DNA of 64,000 nucleotides. Origin: Sediminibacillus dalangtanensis (GTDB taxonomy: Bacteria; Bacillota; Bacilli; Bacillales; Amphibacillaceae). Under the pieces are notes generated by a model. That model had not been told where the DNA came from and made no database searches. It saw nothing but the letters and a program-made list of their open reading frames with translations. The translations under genes and the position numbers were made by a program. Shown here in pieces: positions 27,368 through 34,993 of the stretch. Position 1 is the stretch's first letter. Each line of letters opens with the position of its first letter. The stretch is from positions 1,860,001 to 1,924,000 of the forward strand of contig NZ_CP046956.1 of assembly GCF_017792025.1 (NCBI RefSeq), read 5' to 3'.

Positions 27368-29374
27368 ATGGTAAACCAAACAGAAAAACTATCCATTAAT
27401 ACCATTCGTACACTATCAATCGATGCAATTGAAAATGCGAATTCCGGTCATCCAGGACTGCCTATGGGAGCTGCTCCGATGGCATATACACTTTGGACAG
27501 ACTTCATGACCCATAATCCGAAGAATTCGCACTGGTTCAATCGTGATAGATTTGTACTATCGGCTGGACATGGGTCAATGCTGTTATACAGCCTTCTCCA
27601 TCTTTCCGGTTATGGATTGACGATCGATGATTTGAAAGGTTTCCGGCAATGGGGGTCAAAAACTCCAGGCCATCCGGAAGTTCATCATACAGAAGGGGTA
27701 GAAGCAACGACTGGACCACTCGGACAAGGACTGGCAATGACGGTCGGAATGGCAATGGCCGAACAACATCTTGCTGCCAAGTACAACAAGGAAGGCTATC
27801 CGATTATTGATCATCACTCTTTTGCTCTTGTCAGTGATGGTGATTTAATGGAAGGTATCTCGCATGAAGCAGCATCGTTGGCTGGTCATTTAAAGCTTGG
27901 CAAGTTGGTCGCTTTATATGATTCGAATGATATATCGCTGGACGGTGAGTTGTCCCAATCTTTTTCTGAAAACGTAGAAGAAAGGTTCAAAGCATACGGC
28001 TGGCAGGTTATTCGGGTGGAAGATGGCAACGATTTATCCGCTATCCGAGATGCAATTAAAAAAGCGAAAGCAAACACAGAACAGCCCACATTGATCGAAG
28101 TGAAAACGGTTATCGGTTATGGATCACCCAACAAATCTGCTTCGTCGGCTTCCCACGGTGCTCCCCTTGGTGCTGATGAAATCAAGCTTACCAAACAGGC
28201 ATATGAATGGGAGCATGAGGAATTTCATGTGCCGGAAGAAGTCTACCAGGATTTCGATAAAAAAATCGTACAACAAGGCAAACAGGCTGAAGATGAATGG
28301 AACGCTCTTTTCGACAAGTATAAATCGGAATATCCAGAGCTTGCCAAAGAACTGGCAGAAGCCATTGCCGGCGAACTGCCTGCTAACTGGACAGAGGAGC
28401 TTCCAGCTTACGAGACGGGAAAAGATAAGTTAGCTACTCGTGCTTCTTCCGGCGAAGTAATCAATGCTATTGCCAACAAAGTACCTTACTTCTTTGGGGG
28501 GAGCGCTGATTTAGCTGGATCGAATAAAACGAATGTAAAAGACGCCGGCGATTTCTCGAGAAATAACTATTCCGGCAGAAATATTTGGTTTGGTGTGCGC
28601 GAGTTTGCTATGGCTGCAGCTTTGAATGGAATGGGACTACACGGCGGATTAAAGGTCTATGCTGGTACCTTCTTTGTGTTTAGTGATTACTTGCGTCCGG
28701 CAGTAAGGCTGTCCGCGATTATGAATCTTCCGGTAACATATGTCTTCACGCATGATTCCATCGCTGTGGGAGAAGATGGACCGACCCATGAGCCGATCGA
28801 ACAGTTGGCATCTCTTCGTGCAATGCCGAATTTGTCTGTGATTCGTCCGGCTGATGGAAACGAAACCAGTGCTGCGTGGCGGCTAGCGTTAGAATCCACA
28901 AAAACTCCAACAGCGCTTGTTCTTACCAGACAAGGCCTTCCTACTTTGGAGGGCACAAAAGAACAGGCATATGAAGGAGTCAAAAAAGGTGCTTACGTCA
29001 TTAGTCCTGCTGATAGTGACCAACCGGACGGTTTGCTTCTTGCTTCTGGATCTGAAGTACAGCTGGCCGTCAACGCGCAGAAAGAACTGAAAAACAAGAA
29101 TATTCATGTCAGTGTGGTCAGCATGCCTTCCTGGGATCGGTTTAAACAGCAGGATAAAGCTTATCAGGAAGAAGTTCTTCCGTCTACTGTGAAAAAACGT
29201 CTGGCAATTGAAATGGCTTCTCCTTTCGGATGGGAACGTTATGTAGGAGATGAAGGCAAAATGTTGGGTATAGAAACCTTCGGCGCTTCCGCTAACGGAG
29301 ATAAGATTTTGGAAGAGTACGGGTTTACCGTAGAAAATGTAGTCAACCAGGCAGAGAGCCTCATCAAAGGTTAA
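27368..29374 (+). CDS. tkt: Transketolase
   Basis: A 668-residue thiamine-diphosphate enzyme of the non-oxidative pentose phosphate pathway, moving two-carbon ketol units between sugars. It is full length (667 in B. subtilis). Signatures: [31 protein letters not shown], the ThDP motif [22 protein letters not shown], the [13 protein letters not shown] region and [18 protein letters not shown]. The ATG has an AAAGGGG site about 12 nt upstream. It lies between ynzC and sirA as in B. subtilis and is flanked by terminators. Confidence 0.97.
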   Translation: MVNQTEKLSINTIRTLSIDAIENANSGHPGLPMGAAPMAYTLWTDFMTHNPKNSHWFNRDRFVLSAGHGSMLLYSLLHLSGYGLTIDDLKGFRQWGSKTPGHPEVHHTEGVEATTGPLGQGLAMTVGMAMAEQHLAAKYNKEGYPIIDHHSFALVSDGDLMEGISHEAASLAGHLKLGKLVALYDSNDISLDGELSQSFSENVEERFKAYGWQVIRVEDGNDLSAIRDAIKKAKANTEQPTLIEVKTVIGYGSPNKSASSASHGAPLGADEIKLTKQAYEWEHEEFHVPEEVYQDFDKKIVQQGKQAEDEWNALFDKYKSEYPELAKELAEAIAGELPANWTEELPAYETGKDKLATRASSGEVINAIANKVPYFFGGSADLAGSNKTNVKDAGDFSRNNYSGRNIWFGVREFAMAAALNGMGLHGGLKVYAGTFFVFSDYLRPAVRLSAIMNLPVTYVFTHDSIAVGEDGPTHEPIEQLASLRAMPNLSVIRPADGNETSAAWRLALESTKTPTALVLTRQGLPTLEGTKEQAYEGVKKGAYVISPADSDQPDGLLLASGSEVQLAVNAQKELKNKNIHVSVVSMPSWDRFKQQDKAYQEEVLPSTVKKRLAIEMASPFGWERYVGDEGKMLGIETFGASANGDKILEEYGFTVENVVNQAESLIKG

Positions 29375-29383
29375 ATGTCAATT

Positions 29384-29413
29384 CCCCCCCAGGCTGTTAT
29401 CCAGCCGGGGGGG
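29384..29413 (+). terminator. Hairpin after tkt
   Basis: A very strong GC stem, C7/G7 and GGCTG/CAGCC with one bulge and a 5-nt loop, 10 nt after the tkt stop. The trailing sequence is only moderately T-rich (TCTATTATGG). Confidence 0.75.
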
Positions 29414-29439
29414 TCTATTATGGCCTCATATTTTTCTTG

Positions 29440-29448
29440 TGCGACAAA
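29440..29448 (-). promoter_or_regulatory. Possible Spo0A box upstream of sirA
   Basis: Reverse-strand TTTGTCGCA matches the 0A box TTTGTCGAA at 8 of 9 positions, about 85 nt before sirA. sirA is Spo0A-activated in B. subtilis. A single short site can arise by chance. Confidence 0.33.
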
Positions 29449-29531
29449 AATCGCGGAATTCTCCACCATCGTTTGACAACCGTTTCGCATTGGATTGTGT
29501 ATAATTGTTCCTAGCAGGGAGGGACAAGCCA

Positions 29532-29990
29532 ATGCCTAATTACTCCATTTTTTTGGTGAACAGTGAATTCGCGAATCATTACTATTATCGTTCTGAAATT
29601 TTATATCGTTTTTTACGCAAGTTTGATGTTTATCCAGTAGATAGTATCAACTATAAACAATCGAGATACGTTACTTCTGAAATTCCTGTACGAGAATTAA
29701 TGGACTATCTGGCACTTTGCCATTCCGGCGAAAATGCATTTGAAAAGAAGGGGAACGTACTGCGTATTGAAGGTCAATCAGACGTTGCGGAACTACTGAT
29801 TGCCGGGACTTGCATATATGGAAGTTCCTCTAGCTTTTCCGGAGCGGAAAAGCTGTTGTTTCAATATTTCAGGCGATTTAACAGCCGCTTTTTTATTATT
29901 GAATATGATTCTGACAATTATGGATGGATCTCACCGATAGGTAAACGTCATAAGGACTTGAATACAAGGCTATTGTATTCTCTATTATGA
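29532..29990 (+). CDS. sirA: Sporulation inhibitor of replication SirA
   Basis: A 152-residue protein of the SirA (YneE) family, which binds domain I of DnaA and stops new rounds of replication when a cell commits to sporulation. Recognisable parts are YSIFLVNSEFANHYYYRSEIL at the N-terminus (read as two short blocks) and the C-terminal FFIIEYDSDNYGWISPIGKR. The middle diverges, as is usual for this family. ATG 29532 follows GGGAGGG; the frame extends upstream but without a site. The position between tkt and yneF is conserved. Confidence 0.88.
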   Translation: MPNYSIFLVNSEFANHYYYRSEILYRFLRKFDVYPVDSINYKQSRYVTSEIPVRELMDYLALCHSGENAFEKKGNVLRIEGQSDVAELLIAGTCIYGSSSSFSGAEKLLFQYFRRFNSRFFIIEYDSDNYGWISPIGKRHKDLNTRLLYSLL

Positions 29991-30035
29991 TTTACTATAC
30001 TGTATGAGAGACAACTTGAAGGAGGAAGACGTGAC

Positions 30036-30254
30036 ATGGGCACGATTTGGGTAGTATTGATTGCCATTATTGCTTTGATTGCCGGTGTTGCTCTGGGGTT
30101 TTTCATTGCGAGAAAGTATATGATGAATTACCTTAAGAAGAACCCGCCGATTAATGAACAAATGCTCCGTACATTGATGATGCAAATGGGACAAAAGCCG
30201 TCGCAGAAAAAAATCAATCAAATGATGCGGGCGATGAACAACCAGTCAAAATAA
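30036..30254 (+). CDS. yneF: YneF family protein (UPF0154)
   Basis: A 72-residue protein with one N-terminal membrane segment ([22 protein letters not shown]) and a basic cytoplasmic tail carrying [22 protein letters not shown]. This is the UPF0154 family, conserved in Firmicutes, of unknown function. A GAAGGAGGAAG site precedes the ATG. It stands between sirA and ccdA as in B. subtilis. Confidence 0.92.
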   Translation: MGTIWVVLIAIIALIAGVALGFFIARKYMMNYLKKNPPINEQMLRTLMMQMGQKPSQKKINQMMRAMNNQSK

Positions 30255-30314
30255 TGAATGAACCCACTTATTAGTGGTCAATGGTATCTAAAATAGATTC
30301 TATTTGATAACTAT

Positions 30315-30357
30315 ACATATAAATCCCTTGTCACTTAGCGGCAAGGGATTTATATGT
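30315..30357. repeat. 16-bp perfect inverted repeat after yneF
   Basis: ACATATAAATCCCTTG pairs perfectly with CAAGGGATTTATATGT around an 11-nt loop. It may end yneF transcription, but no T-run follows on either strand. The rest of the gap to ccdA (30358-30590) holds no other clear element. Confidence 0.7.
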
Positions 30358-30605
30358 AAGAAAGTGATAATTTCACTTAGTTGTCACAATGGCGGTTCTA
30401 TCTTCTGCTACACTTAAGAGGACGGATTTATCGGTTATGTTTAGTGGGAACTTCGATGCAATTACAATATAACGGGGTGATTCGCACTCTTAGACACTTA
30501 CTATGTCAGGACTTTAATTGAATTCATTGGATGCTTAGACATACAGAAGCGAGCACTGTTACAAATAAGTTACAAAAGAATTATGTTAATGAAGGAGGGA
30601 GAAAA

Positions 30606-31313
30606 ATGGCAGCAGAATTAAATATATTTATTGCCTTTGGAGCAGGCTTCCTATCGTTTATCTCTCCATGTGTTCTGCCATTATATCCAGCTTTTTTATC
30701 TTACATAACTGGAATGAGTGTGAACGAAATAAAGGTTGAAAACGGAATGCTGAATAGCAAAAGTATTTTCCATACATTATTGTTTTTGCTTGGATTTTCG
30801 AGTGTTTTTGTTTTACTCGGTTTTTTCACCACCTTTATAGGGGAGTTTTTATTAACTTGGCAGGATGCAATACGGCAGCTTGGAGCAATTCTAATTGTAT
30901 TTTTTGGATTGGTTATCATAGGAGTATTCAATTTTCAATTTCTGATGAAGGATCATAAAATCGTTTTCCGCAATAGACCTAGCGGATTTATCGGTTCCTT
31001 TTTTATCGGAATGGCTTTCTCCATGGGATGGACGCCATGTACGGGACCTATACTTGGTGCCGTTATCTCGTTATCTGCAGATAAGCCGGATCTTGGAATG
31101 GTGATGATGAGTGCTTATTCGTTGGGATTCTCTGTTCCGTTTTTGATCCTTTCCTTTTTTGTGGGAAAGATGAAATGGATAAAAAGGAACGGTCCACGAT
31201 TGGTGAAAATCGGGGGTTATGTCATGATATTTATGGGAATCGCCCTTTTTTTCGACTGGATGACGGCGTTAACTTCCTATCTTGCTGGGTGGTTTAATTT
31301 TTACGGGTTTTAA
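30606..31313 (+). CDS. ccdA: Cytochrome c biogenesis protein CcdA
   Basis: A 235-residue protein with six membrane segments, the same length as B. subtilis CcdA. It carries electrons from cytoplasmic thioredoxin across the membrane for cytochrome c maturation and spore synthesis. The redox cysteines lie in FISPCVLPLYPAF and GWTPCTGPILGA. The frame is open from 30531 but ATG 30606 follows GAAGGAGGG and matches the family start. The next genes, MrpB-like, yneI and ccdC, follow on the same strand without terminators. Confidence 0.95.
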   Translation: MAAELNIFIAFGAGFLSFISPCVLPLYPAFLSYITGMSVNEIKVENGMLNSKSIFHTLLFLLGFSSVFVLLGFFTTFIGEFLLTWQDAIRQLGAILIVFFGLVIIGVFNFQFLMKDHKIVFRNRPSGFIGSFFIGMAFSMGWTPCTGPILGAVISLSADKPDLGMVMMSAYSLGFSVPFLILSFFVGKMKWIKRNGPRLVKIGGYVMIFMGIALFFDWMTALTSYLAGWFNFYGF

Positions 31314-31378
31314 CCGATGGAAATCACTGCACATTTATATTATGATAGAATTACGGAAATGGAAAAGGAGTTATGAAA

Positions 31379-31807
31379 ATGCACGGAACGAATGACTTGA
31401 TTTTAAGAACGGCGACAGTGCTAATATCATTCATCTTATTCGCTTTCTCGATTTATTTATTTCTTGCAGGGCATAACGCGCCTGGAGGTGGATTTGTCGG
31501 TGGATTAATGACCGCTTCGGCGATTGTACTTATGTATATGGCATATGGAGAGAGAGCTGTCAGCAAAATTATACCAGTTAATTTTCGTTTTCTAGTACCG
31601 ACTGGACTTATGATCGCCTTGTTGACAGGTGTCGGTTCCTTCGCTTTTGGCGAACCGTTTTTAAATCAAACTTTTGGCCACTTCCATATTCCGTTACTGG
31701 GGGATAAAGAACTGGCCACAGCACTTTTATTTGATTTGGGTGTATATCTTACGGTGGTAGGGATAACCATGACAATCATTCTTTCGATTGCCGGCGATCG
31801 TGACTAG
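31379..31807 (+). CDS. Orphan MnhB/MrpB-like membrane protein
   Basis: A 142-residue protein with four membrane segments that matches subunit B of Mrp-type multisubunit Na+/H+ antiporters: NDLILRTATVLISFILFAFS, then the signature AGHNAPGGGFVGGLMTASA, and a C-terminal helix DLGVYLTVVGITMTI. Mrp subunits normally occur in six- or seven-gene clusters, and no other subunit is in this window. AAAGGAG is well spaced for ATG 31379, less so for ATG 31373. It lies inside the ccdA-yneI-ccdC group, where B. subtilis has no such gene. It could serve a distant mrp locus, or have a separate role. Confidence 0.85.
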   Translation: MHGTNDLILRTATVLISFILFAFSIYLFLAGHNAPGGGFVGGLMTASAIVLMYMAYGERAVSKIIPVNFRFLVPTGLMIALLTGVGSFAFGEPFLNQTFGHFHIPLLGDKELATALLFDLGVYLTVVGITMTIILSIAGDRD

Positions 31808-31821
31808 TAAGGGGGAATTTG

Positions 31822-32181
31822 ATGGCAAACATATTAGTGGTTGATGATGCAAAATTTATTCGTGTAACGCTGTCGGGGATTTTAGAAAACGGGAGCCATA
31901 CCGTTGTAGGGGAAGCAGAAGATGGTGATCAAGCAGTTGAGATGTACAAGCAGTTATCACCGGATTTAGTTACAATGGATATCACCATGCCGGGAAAAAA
32001 CGGTATGGACGCGATGCAAGAGATCAAAGCGTTTGACGGTCAAGCAAAAGTAATTATGTGCTCAGCGATGGGACAACAAAAGCTGGTAGTGGAAGCGATC
32101 GAAAAAGGTGCAAAAGACTTTATTGTAAAGCCTTTTGATGAAAACAGAGTACTTGAGGCGGTTAATCGGGTGCTGAGCTGA
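31822..32181 (+). CDS. yneI: CheY-like response regulator YneI (CcdB)
   Basis: A 119-residue single-domain receiver. The acidic pair is in LVVDDAKF, the phosphoacceptor Asp in LVTMDITMPGKNG, the conserved Thr/Ser in IMCSAMGQ and the Lys in FIVKPFDE. It has no output domain. The matching B. subtilis gene yneI lies between ccdA and yneJ. ATG 31822 follows GGGGG by 6 nt. Its partner kinase is not known; the histidine kinase at 33526 is nearby but there is no proof of pairing. Confidence 0.92.
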   Translation: MANILVVDDAKFIRVTLSGILENGSHTVVGEAEDGDQAVEMYKQLSPDLVTMDITMPGKNGMDAMQEIKAFDGQAKVIMCSAMGQQKLVVEAIEKGAKDFIVKPFDENRVLEAVNRVLS

Positions 32182-32226
32182 CAACAGTTGCTACATACAT
32201 ATAGATAAGATGGAAGAGTTGATAAT

Positions 32227-32703
32227 ATGCTGATCACAGCAACCACAATCGTAGGAATTCTGATGGCAGTTACCATGATTTTTGTCAGAATGAAAGCTTC
32301 GAGGAGACCAGCAAGTAAAGCCAGAATCATTTTGCCGCCTTTATTTATGAGTACGGGTGCATTTATGTTTTTGGTACCTGCCTTTCAGGTGTCGTGGGCA
32401 CAAGTATTGGAAGCTTTTTCTGTCGGAGTGGTATTTTCTCTTTTTTTAATCAAAACCTCCAATTTTGAAGTGAAAAATGGATATATTTATTTGATTCCTT
32501 CGAAAGCATTTGTATTTATATTGTTTGGATTATTAATCGTCCGGATCACCCTAAAGGTGATCATCGGGAAAACTATTTCCGTGGGAGAAACAAGCGGTAT
32601 GTTTTTTTTACTGGCATTCGGGATGATATTATCCTGGAGGATTGCCATGCTGTGGAAATTCATCAGAATTGAAAAACGCTTGAATAGCTCGGTAACATCC
32701 TAA
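32227..32703 (+). CDS. ccdC: CcdC (YneJ) family membrane protein
   Basis: A 158-residue membrane protein (DUF1453/CcdC family) with about five hydrophobic segments, e.g. LITATTIVGILMAVTMIFV, and the conserved KASRRPASKARIILPPLFM loop. It lies downstream of ccdA and yneI as in B. subtilis. B. subtilis ccdC is dispensable for cytochrome c synthesis, so its role is unknown. Translation starts at ATG after GGAAGAG. A strong bidirectional terminator follows. Confidence 0.9.
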   Translation: MLITATTIVGILMAVTMIFVRMKASRRPASKARIILPPLFMSTGAFMFLVPAFQVSWAQVLEAFSVGVVFSLFLIKTSNFEVKNGYIYLIPSKAFVFILFGLLIVRITLKVIIGKTISVGETSGMFFLLAFGMILSWRIAMLWKFIRIEKRLNSSVTS

Positions 32704-32752
32704 AATCAACACCCCGCAGTCGATTTGATTATTGGCTGCGGGGTGTTGATTT
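32703..32752. terminator. Bidirectional terminator between ccdC and yneK
   Basis: A perfect 17-bp stem AAATCAACACCCCGCAG/CTGCGGGGTGTTGATTT with a 16-nt loop. Its left arm begins at the ccdC stop codon and its right arm lies inside the last codons of yneK. Confidence 0.85.
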
Positions 32753-33196
32753 ATTAGCGGGAACCTTTTCCAACTCAAATAACTCAGCATAAGGTTCCAT
32801 GTCAATTTGTTTTTCGTTCAGCTTTTTTCGTAAGAATTTATGGTCGCGCTTAGGCGTCGCGATAATATATCCTTCGATTAATATGTCTTGCGTTATTTTC
32901 TTTCGTTTCTTTTCCAAAGCAATTTCACCAATCTTCCCCGCTATCTTTTGTCGTGCAATATCCCGGAATAATTCGGGCACGGGAGAGACCAGTTCTTCTA
33001 GCAATGCCAATTCTTTTTTGCCCCACATATGGCGTGTTTTTTTTACGTAATATTCTTCCCAGTCAAGAATGGACTTGCCATCTTCTTTAGGGAGCCGTTT
33101 AAGGAATTTGCGGAACATAAAGAAACCGCCAATCGCCATCAAACCAACAAGCAGGAACACCCAGGCAACGATGAAATAAGCAAAACCGCCTGTCAT
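32729..33196 (-). CDS. yneK: YneK family protein (DUF2621)
   Basis: A 155-residue protein with one N-terminal membrane segment (AYFIVAWVFLLVGLMAIGGF) followed by FRKFLKRLPKEDGKS, a conserved block LEELVSPVPELFRDIARQKI, and IEGYIIATPKRDHKFL. It is clearly the DUF2621 family of B. subtilis YneK; function unknown. The frame extends to ATG 33226, but that start has no ribosome site; ATG 33196 with GGTGAT nearby agrees better with the homologue. It is encoded opposite to ccdC, as in B. subtilis. Confidence 0.88.
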   Translation of the reverse strand: MTGGFAYFIVAWVFLLVGLMAIGGFFMFRKFLKRLPKEDGKSILDWEEYYVKKTRHMWGKKELALLEELVSPVPELFRDIARQKIAGKIGEIALEKKRKKITQDILIEGYIIATPKRDHKFLRKKLNEKQIDMEPYAELFELEKVPANKSTPRSQ

Positions 33197-33525
33197 GTCG
33201 ATCACCAATCTTTCTATTTTTGTCATATTGTATTCAAGTAAAGAAATATAGTGGAAATAGAGAAAAAATAGTGCAAAAGTTTAATTTTTTTGATATTTAT
33301 AGTAATATTACTAATAATTGTTTAATCATTTTACGGAATGGAAATAGGCTGCTCTATTTTTTTATCTGCAAGCTTTTTATCATCGGAATCAGCTATGGTA
33401 ATTATAAAAGGATATTTTTATAAATACAAGTTTTCATACTGGATATAGGAAAAAGATAGAAGAAAGGCGGACTTTTTGAGATAATCATCCTAGTAGTCGG
33501 TACATGAGATAGGGGGATAAAAGGA
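33197..33525. other. Intergenic region between yneK and the histidine kinase
   Basis: About 330 bp, very AT-rich (poly-T and TAATATTACTAATAATT tracts around 33280-33320). It must hold two divergent promoters, but no convincing promoter pair, operator or RNA gene could be named. Small open frames here lack ribosome sites. Confidence 0.5.
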
Positions 33526-34659
33526 ATGGATTCAGAAGAAAGAAACAAAGAGACGAATATCCATCTCACGCATACTATGGAATTAAACGAACATCATCAT
33601 CCTGCTACTGATTATTTGCTGAGCAGCTTGCCGGATAACATGCTCGAATGGATTGAGAATAACGGATATGATTTAATAACTGTATGCAATCTGGATGGCA
33701 GGGTCTTATATATTTCTAAGTCAGTACATCATATGCTCGGCTTTAAAGCGGAAGAATTGATTGGAATCTCTGTATTAGAGCTTTTATCGCCGTATGATCA
33801 AAACCTTCTGAAGTCTAAATTAAGCCAATATGCCGCTGAATCCCAAAAGGTTCATTTGAGTATTCGCAATAAAGAAGGAAAATACATTTGGGCAGAAAGC
33901 GTTATAGGAAGATTAAGAGATGAAGAGCATGCAGCTGACTTATTGATTTCTGTAACAAAAGATATACAGGACAAAAAGGAAGCAGAGGAAATGATGATCC
34001 GCTCAGAAAAAATGTCCGTGGCAGGACAGCTAGCTGCAGGGGTAGCTCATGAGATCCGTAATCCGCTAACGTCCATCAAAGGATTTCTCCAATTGCTTCA
34101 GGCAGGCATCGACCGGAAAGAGGAGTACTATAAAATAATGGTGGATGAGATCGAAAAAATTGAAACCATTACTTCTGAATTGCTTTTCATTTCGAAGCCC
34201 ATGACGGATGACAAAAAAATGGAGAGGATATCTGAATTGTTGGGCGATGTCATTGTGCTGCTCCGTTCTCAGGCCAAGTTGAAAAATGTCGATATATACC
34301 TGGACCTTGATAAAGAGCAATCTGTATTTTGTGACCGTTCGCAAATTAAACAAGTCTTTATAAATTTAATTAAAAACGCGGTTGAGGCAATGAAAGATGG
34401 AGGAAGCGTCTTCGTGAATGGAAGAACGAAAAAAGGATCGGTTGAGATCGATATTGTCGATGAGGGTCCCGGCATACCGGAAAACATTCTTCATAAATTG
34501 AAAGAACCTTTTTTCACGACGAAAAAAGATGGCACAGGACTCGGCTTGATGATATCCAACCAAATCGTCGAAAAACACCAGGGTAGACTGGAAATCTATC
34601 GTAACCCCGAGAAAGGGAGCACCTTCAGGGTGATCCTGCCAACCAAACAGGAATACTAA
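33526..34659 (+). CDS. Cytoplasmic PAS-domain sensor histidine kinase (sporulation kinase-like)
   Basis: A 377-residue kinase without membrane segments. One PAS domain (about residues 40-150: ITVCNLDGRVLYISKSV, MLGFKAEELIGISV) precedes the HisKA domain with phosphoacceptor His175 in AAGVAHEIRNPLTSIKGFLQ, and an HATPase domain (N box LIKNAVEAM, G1 DEGPGIP, G2 GTGLGLMISNQI). The H-box sequence is that of the KinA-KinE phosphorelay kinases. No response regulator is adjacent, which also fits a phosphorelay input. It occupies the interval where B. subtilis has cotM, sspP and sspO. Orthology to a particular Kin protein cannot be fixed. Confidence 0.85.
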   Translation: MDSEERNKETNIHLTHTMELNEHHHPATDYLLSSLPDNMLEWIENNGYDLITVCNLDGRVLYISKSVHHMLGFKAEELIGISVLELLSPYDQNLLKSKLSQYAAESQKVHLSIRNKEGKYIWAESVIGRLRDEEHAADLLISVTKDIQDKKEAEEMMIRSEKMSVAGQLAAGVAHEIRNPLTSIKGFLQLLQAGIDRKEEYYKIMVDEIEKIETITSELLFISKPMTDDKKMERISELLGDVIVLLRSQAKLKNVDIYLDLDKEQSVFCDRSQIKQVFINLIKNAVEAMKDGGSVFVNGRTKKGSVEIDIVDEGPGIPENILHKLKEPFFTTKKDGTGLGLMISNQIVEKHQGRLEIYRNPEKGSTFRVILPTKQEY

Positions 34660-34680
34660 ACAGAAACCCCTGCAAAAACG

Positions 34681-34728
34681 TCCTGTAGAAAGTATGGTGA
34701 AAAGGGAGCAAGAAGACTTTCTACAGGA
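34681..34728 (+). repeat. 13-bp inverted repeat after the histidine kinase
   Basis: TCCTGTAGAAAGT pairs perfectly with ACTTTCTACAGGA around a 22-nt loop, 20 nt after the kinase stop. No T-run follows, so terminator function is uncertain. A second nested pair (TTGAAG/CTTCAA around TTGCTA/TAGCAA) lies at 34771-34828. Confidence 0.6.
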
Positions 34729-34914
34729 GATGCCCGACAACAACTTTTCCTGGTAATAAATAGTAACGTCTTGAAGGGCTTGCGTTTCCTATCCTTGCTA
34801 AAACTCCTATTGTACTAGCAATCTTCAAAACTTAAAACTTTCTAAAAATATGTTCAAATGTTTTACTTATAAATCGATTTCATTTAAAATATATTGTGGA
34901 TTCAAACAATAGAT

Positions 34915-34959
34915 TTTGTCGAAGGCTGTTTAAAAGGGGATTGGAGGATCCTTCGACAA
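34915..34959. promoter_or_regulatory. Dyad with Spo0A-box-like arms in the citB upstream region
   Basis: TTTTGTCGAAGG at 34914 and CCTTCGACAAT at 34950 form a 10-bp inverted repeat with a 24-nt spacer. The left arm contains a perfect 0A box (TTTGTCGAA) and the right arm an 8-of-9 box on the other strand. It could be an operator pair or a stem-loop in the citB leader. Confidence 0.45.
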
Positions 34960-34993
34960 TTCATAATCTTTAAAGGGGGTAACATAAAGTCTT

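Noticed and set aside
29486..29515. TTGACA and TATAAT before sirA as a promoter pair
   Set aside because: The spacer is about 21 nt, too long for sigma-A.
30531..30605. N-terminal extension of CcdA from 30531
   Set aside because: The ribosome site and family alignment place the start at 30606.
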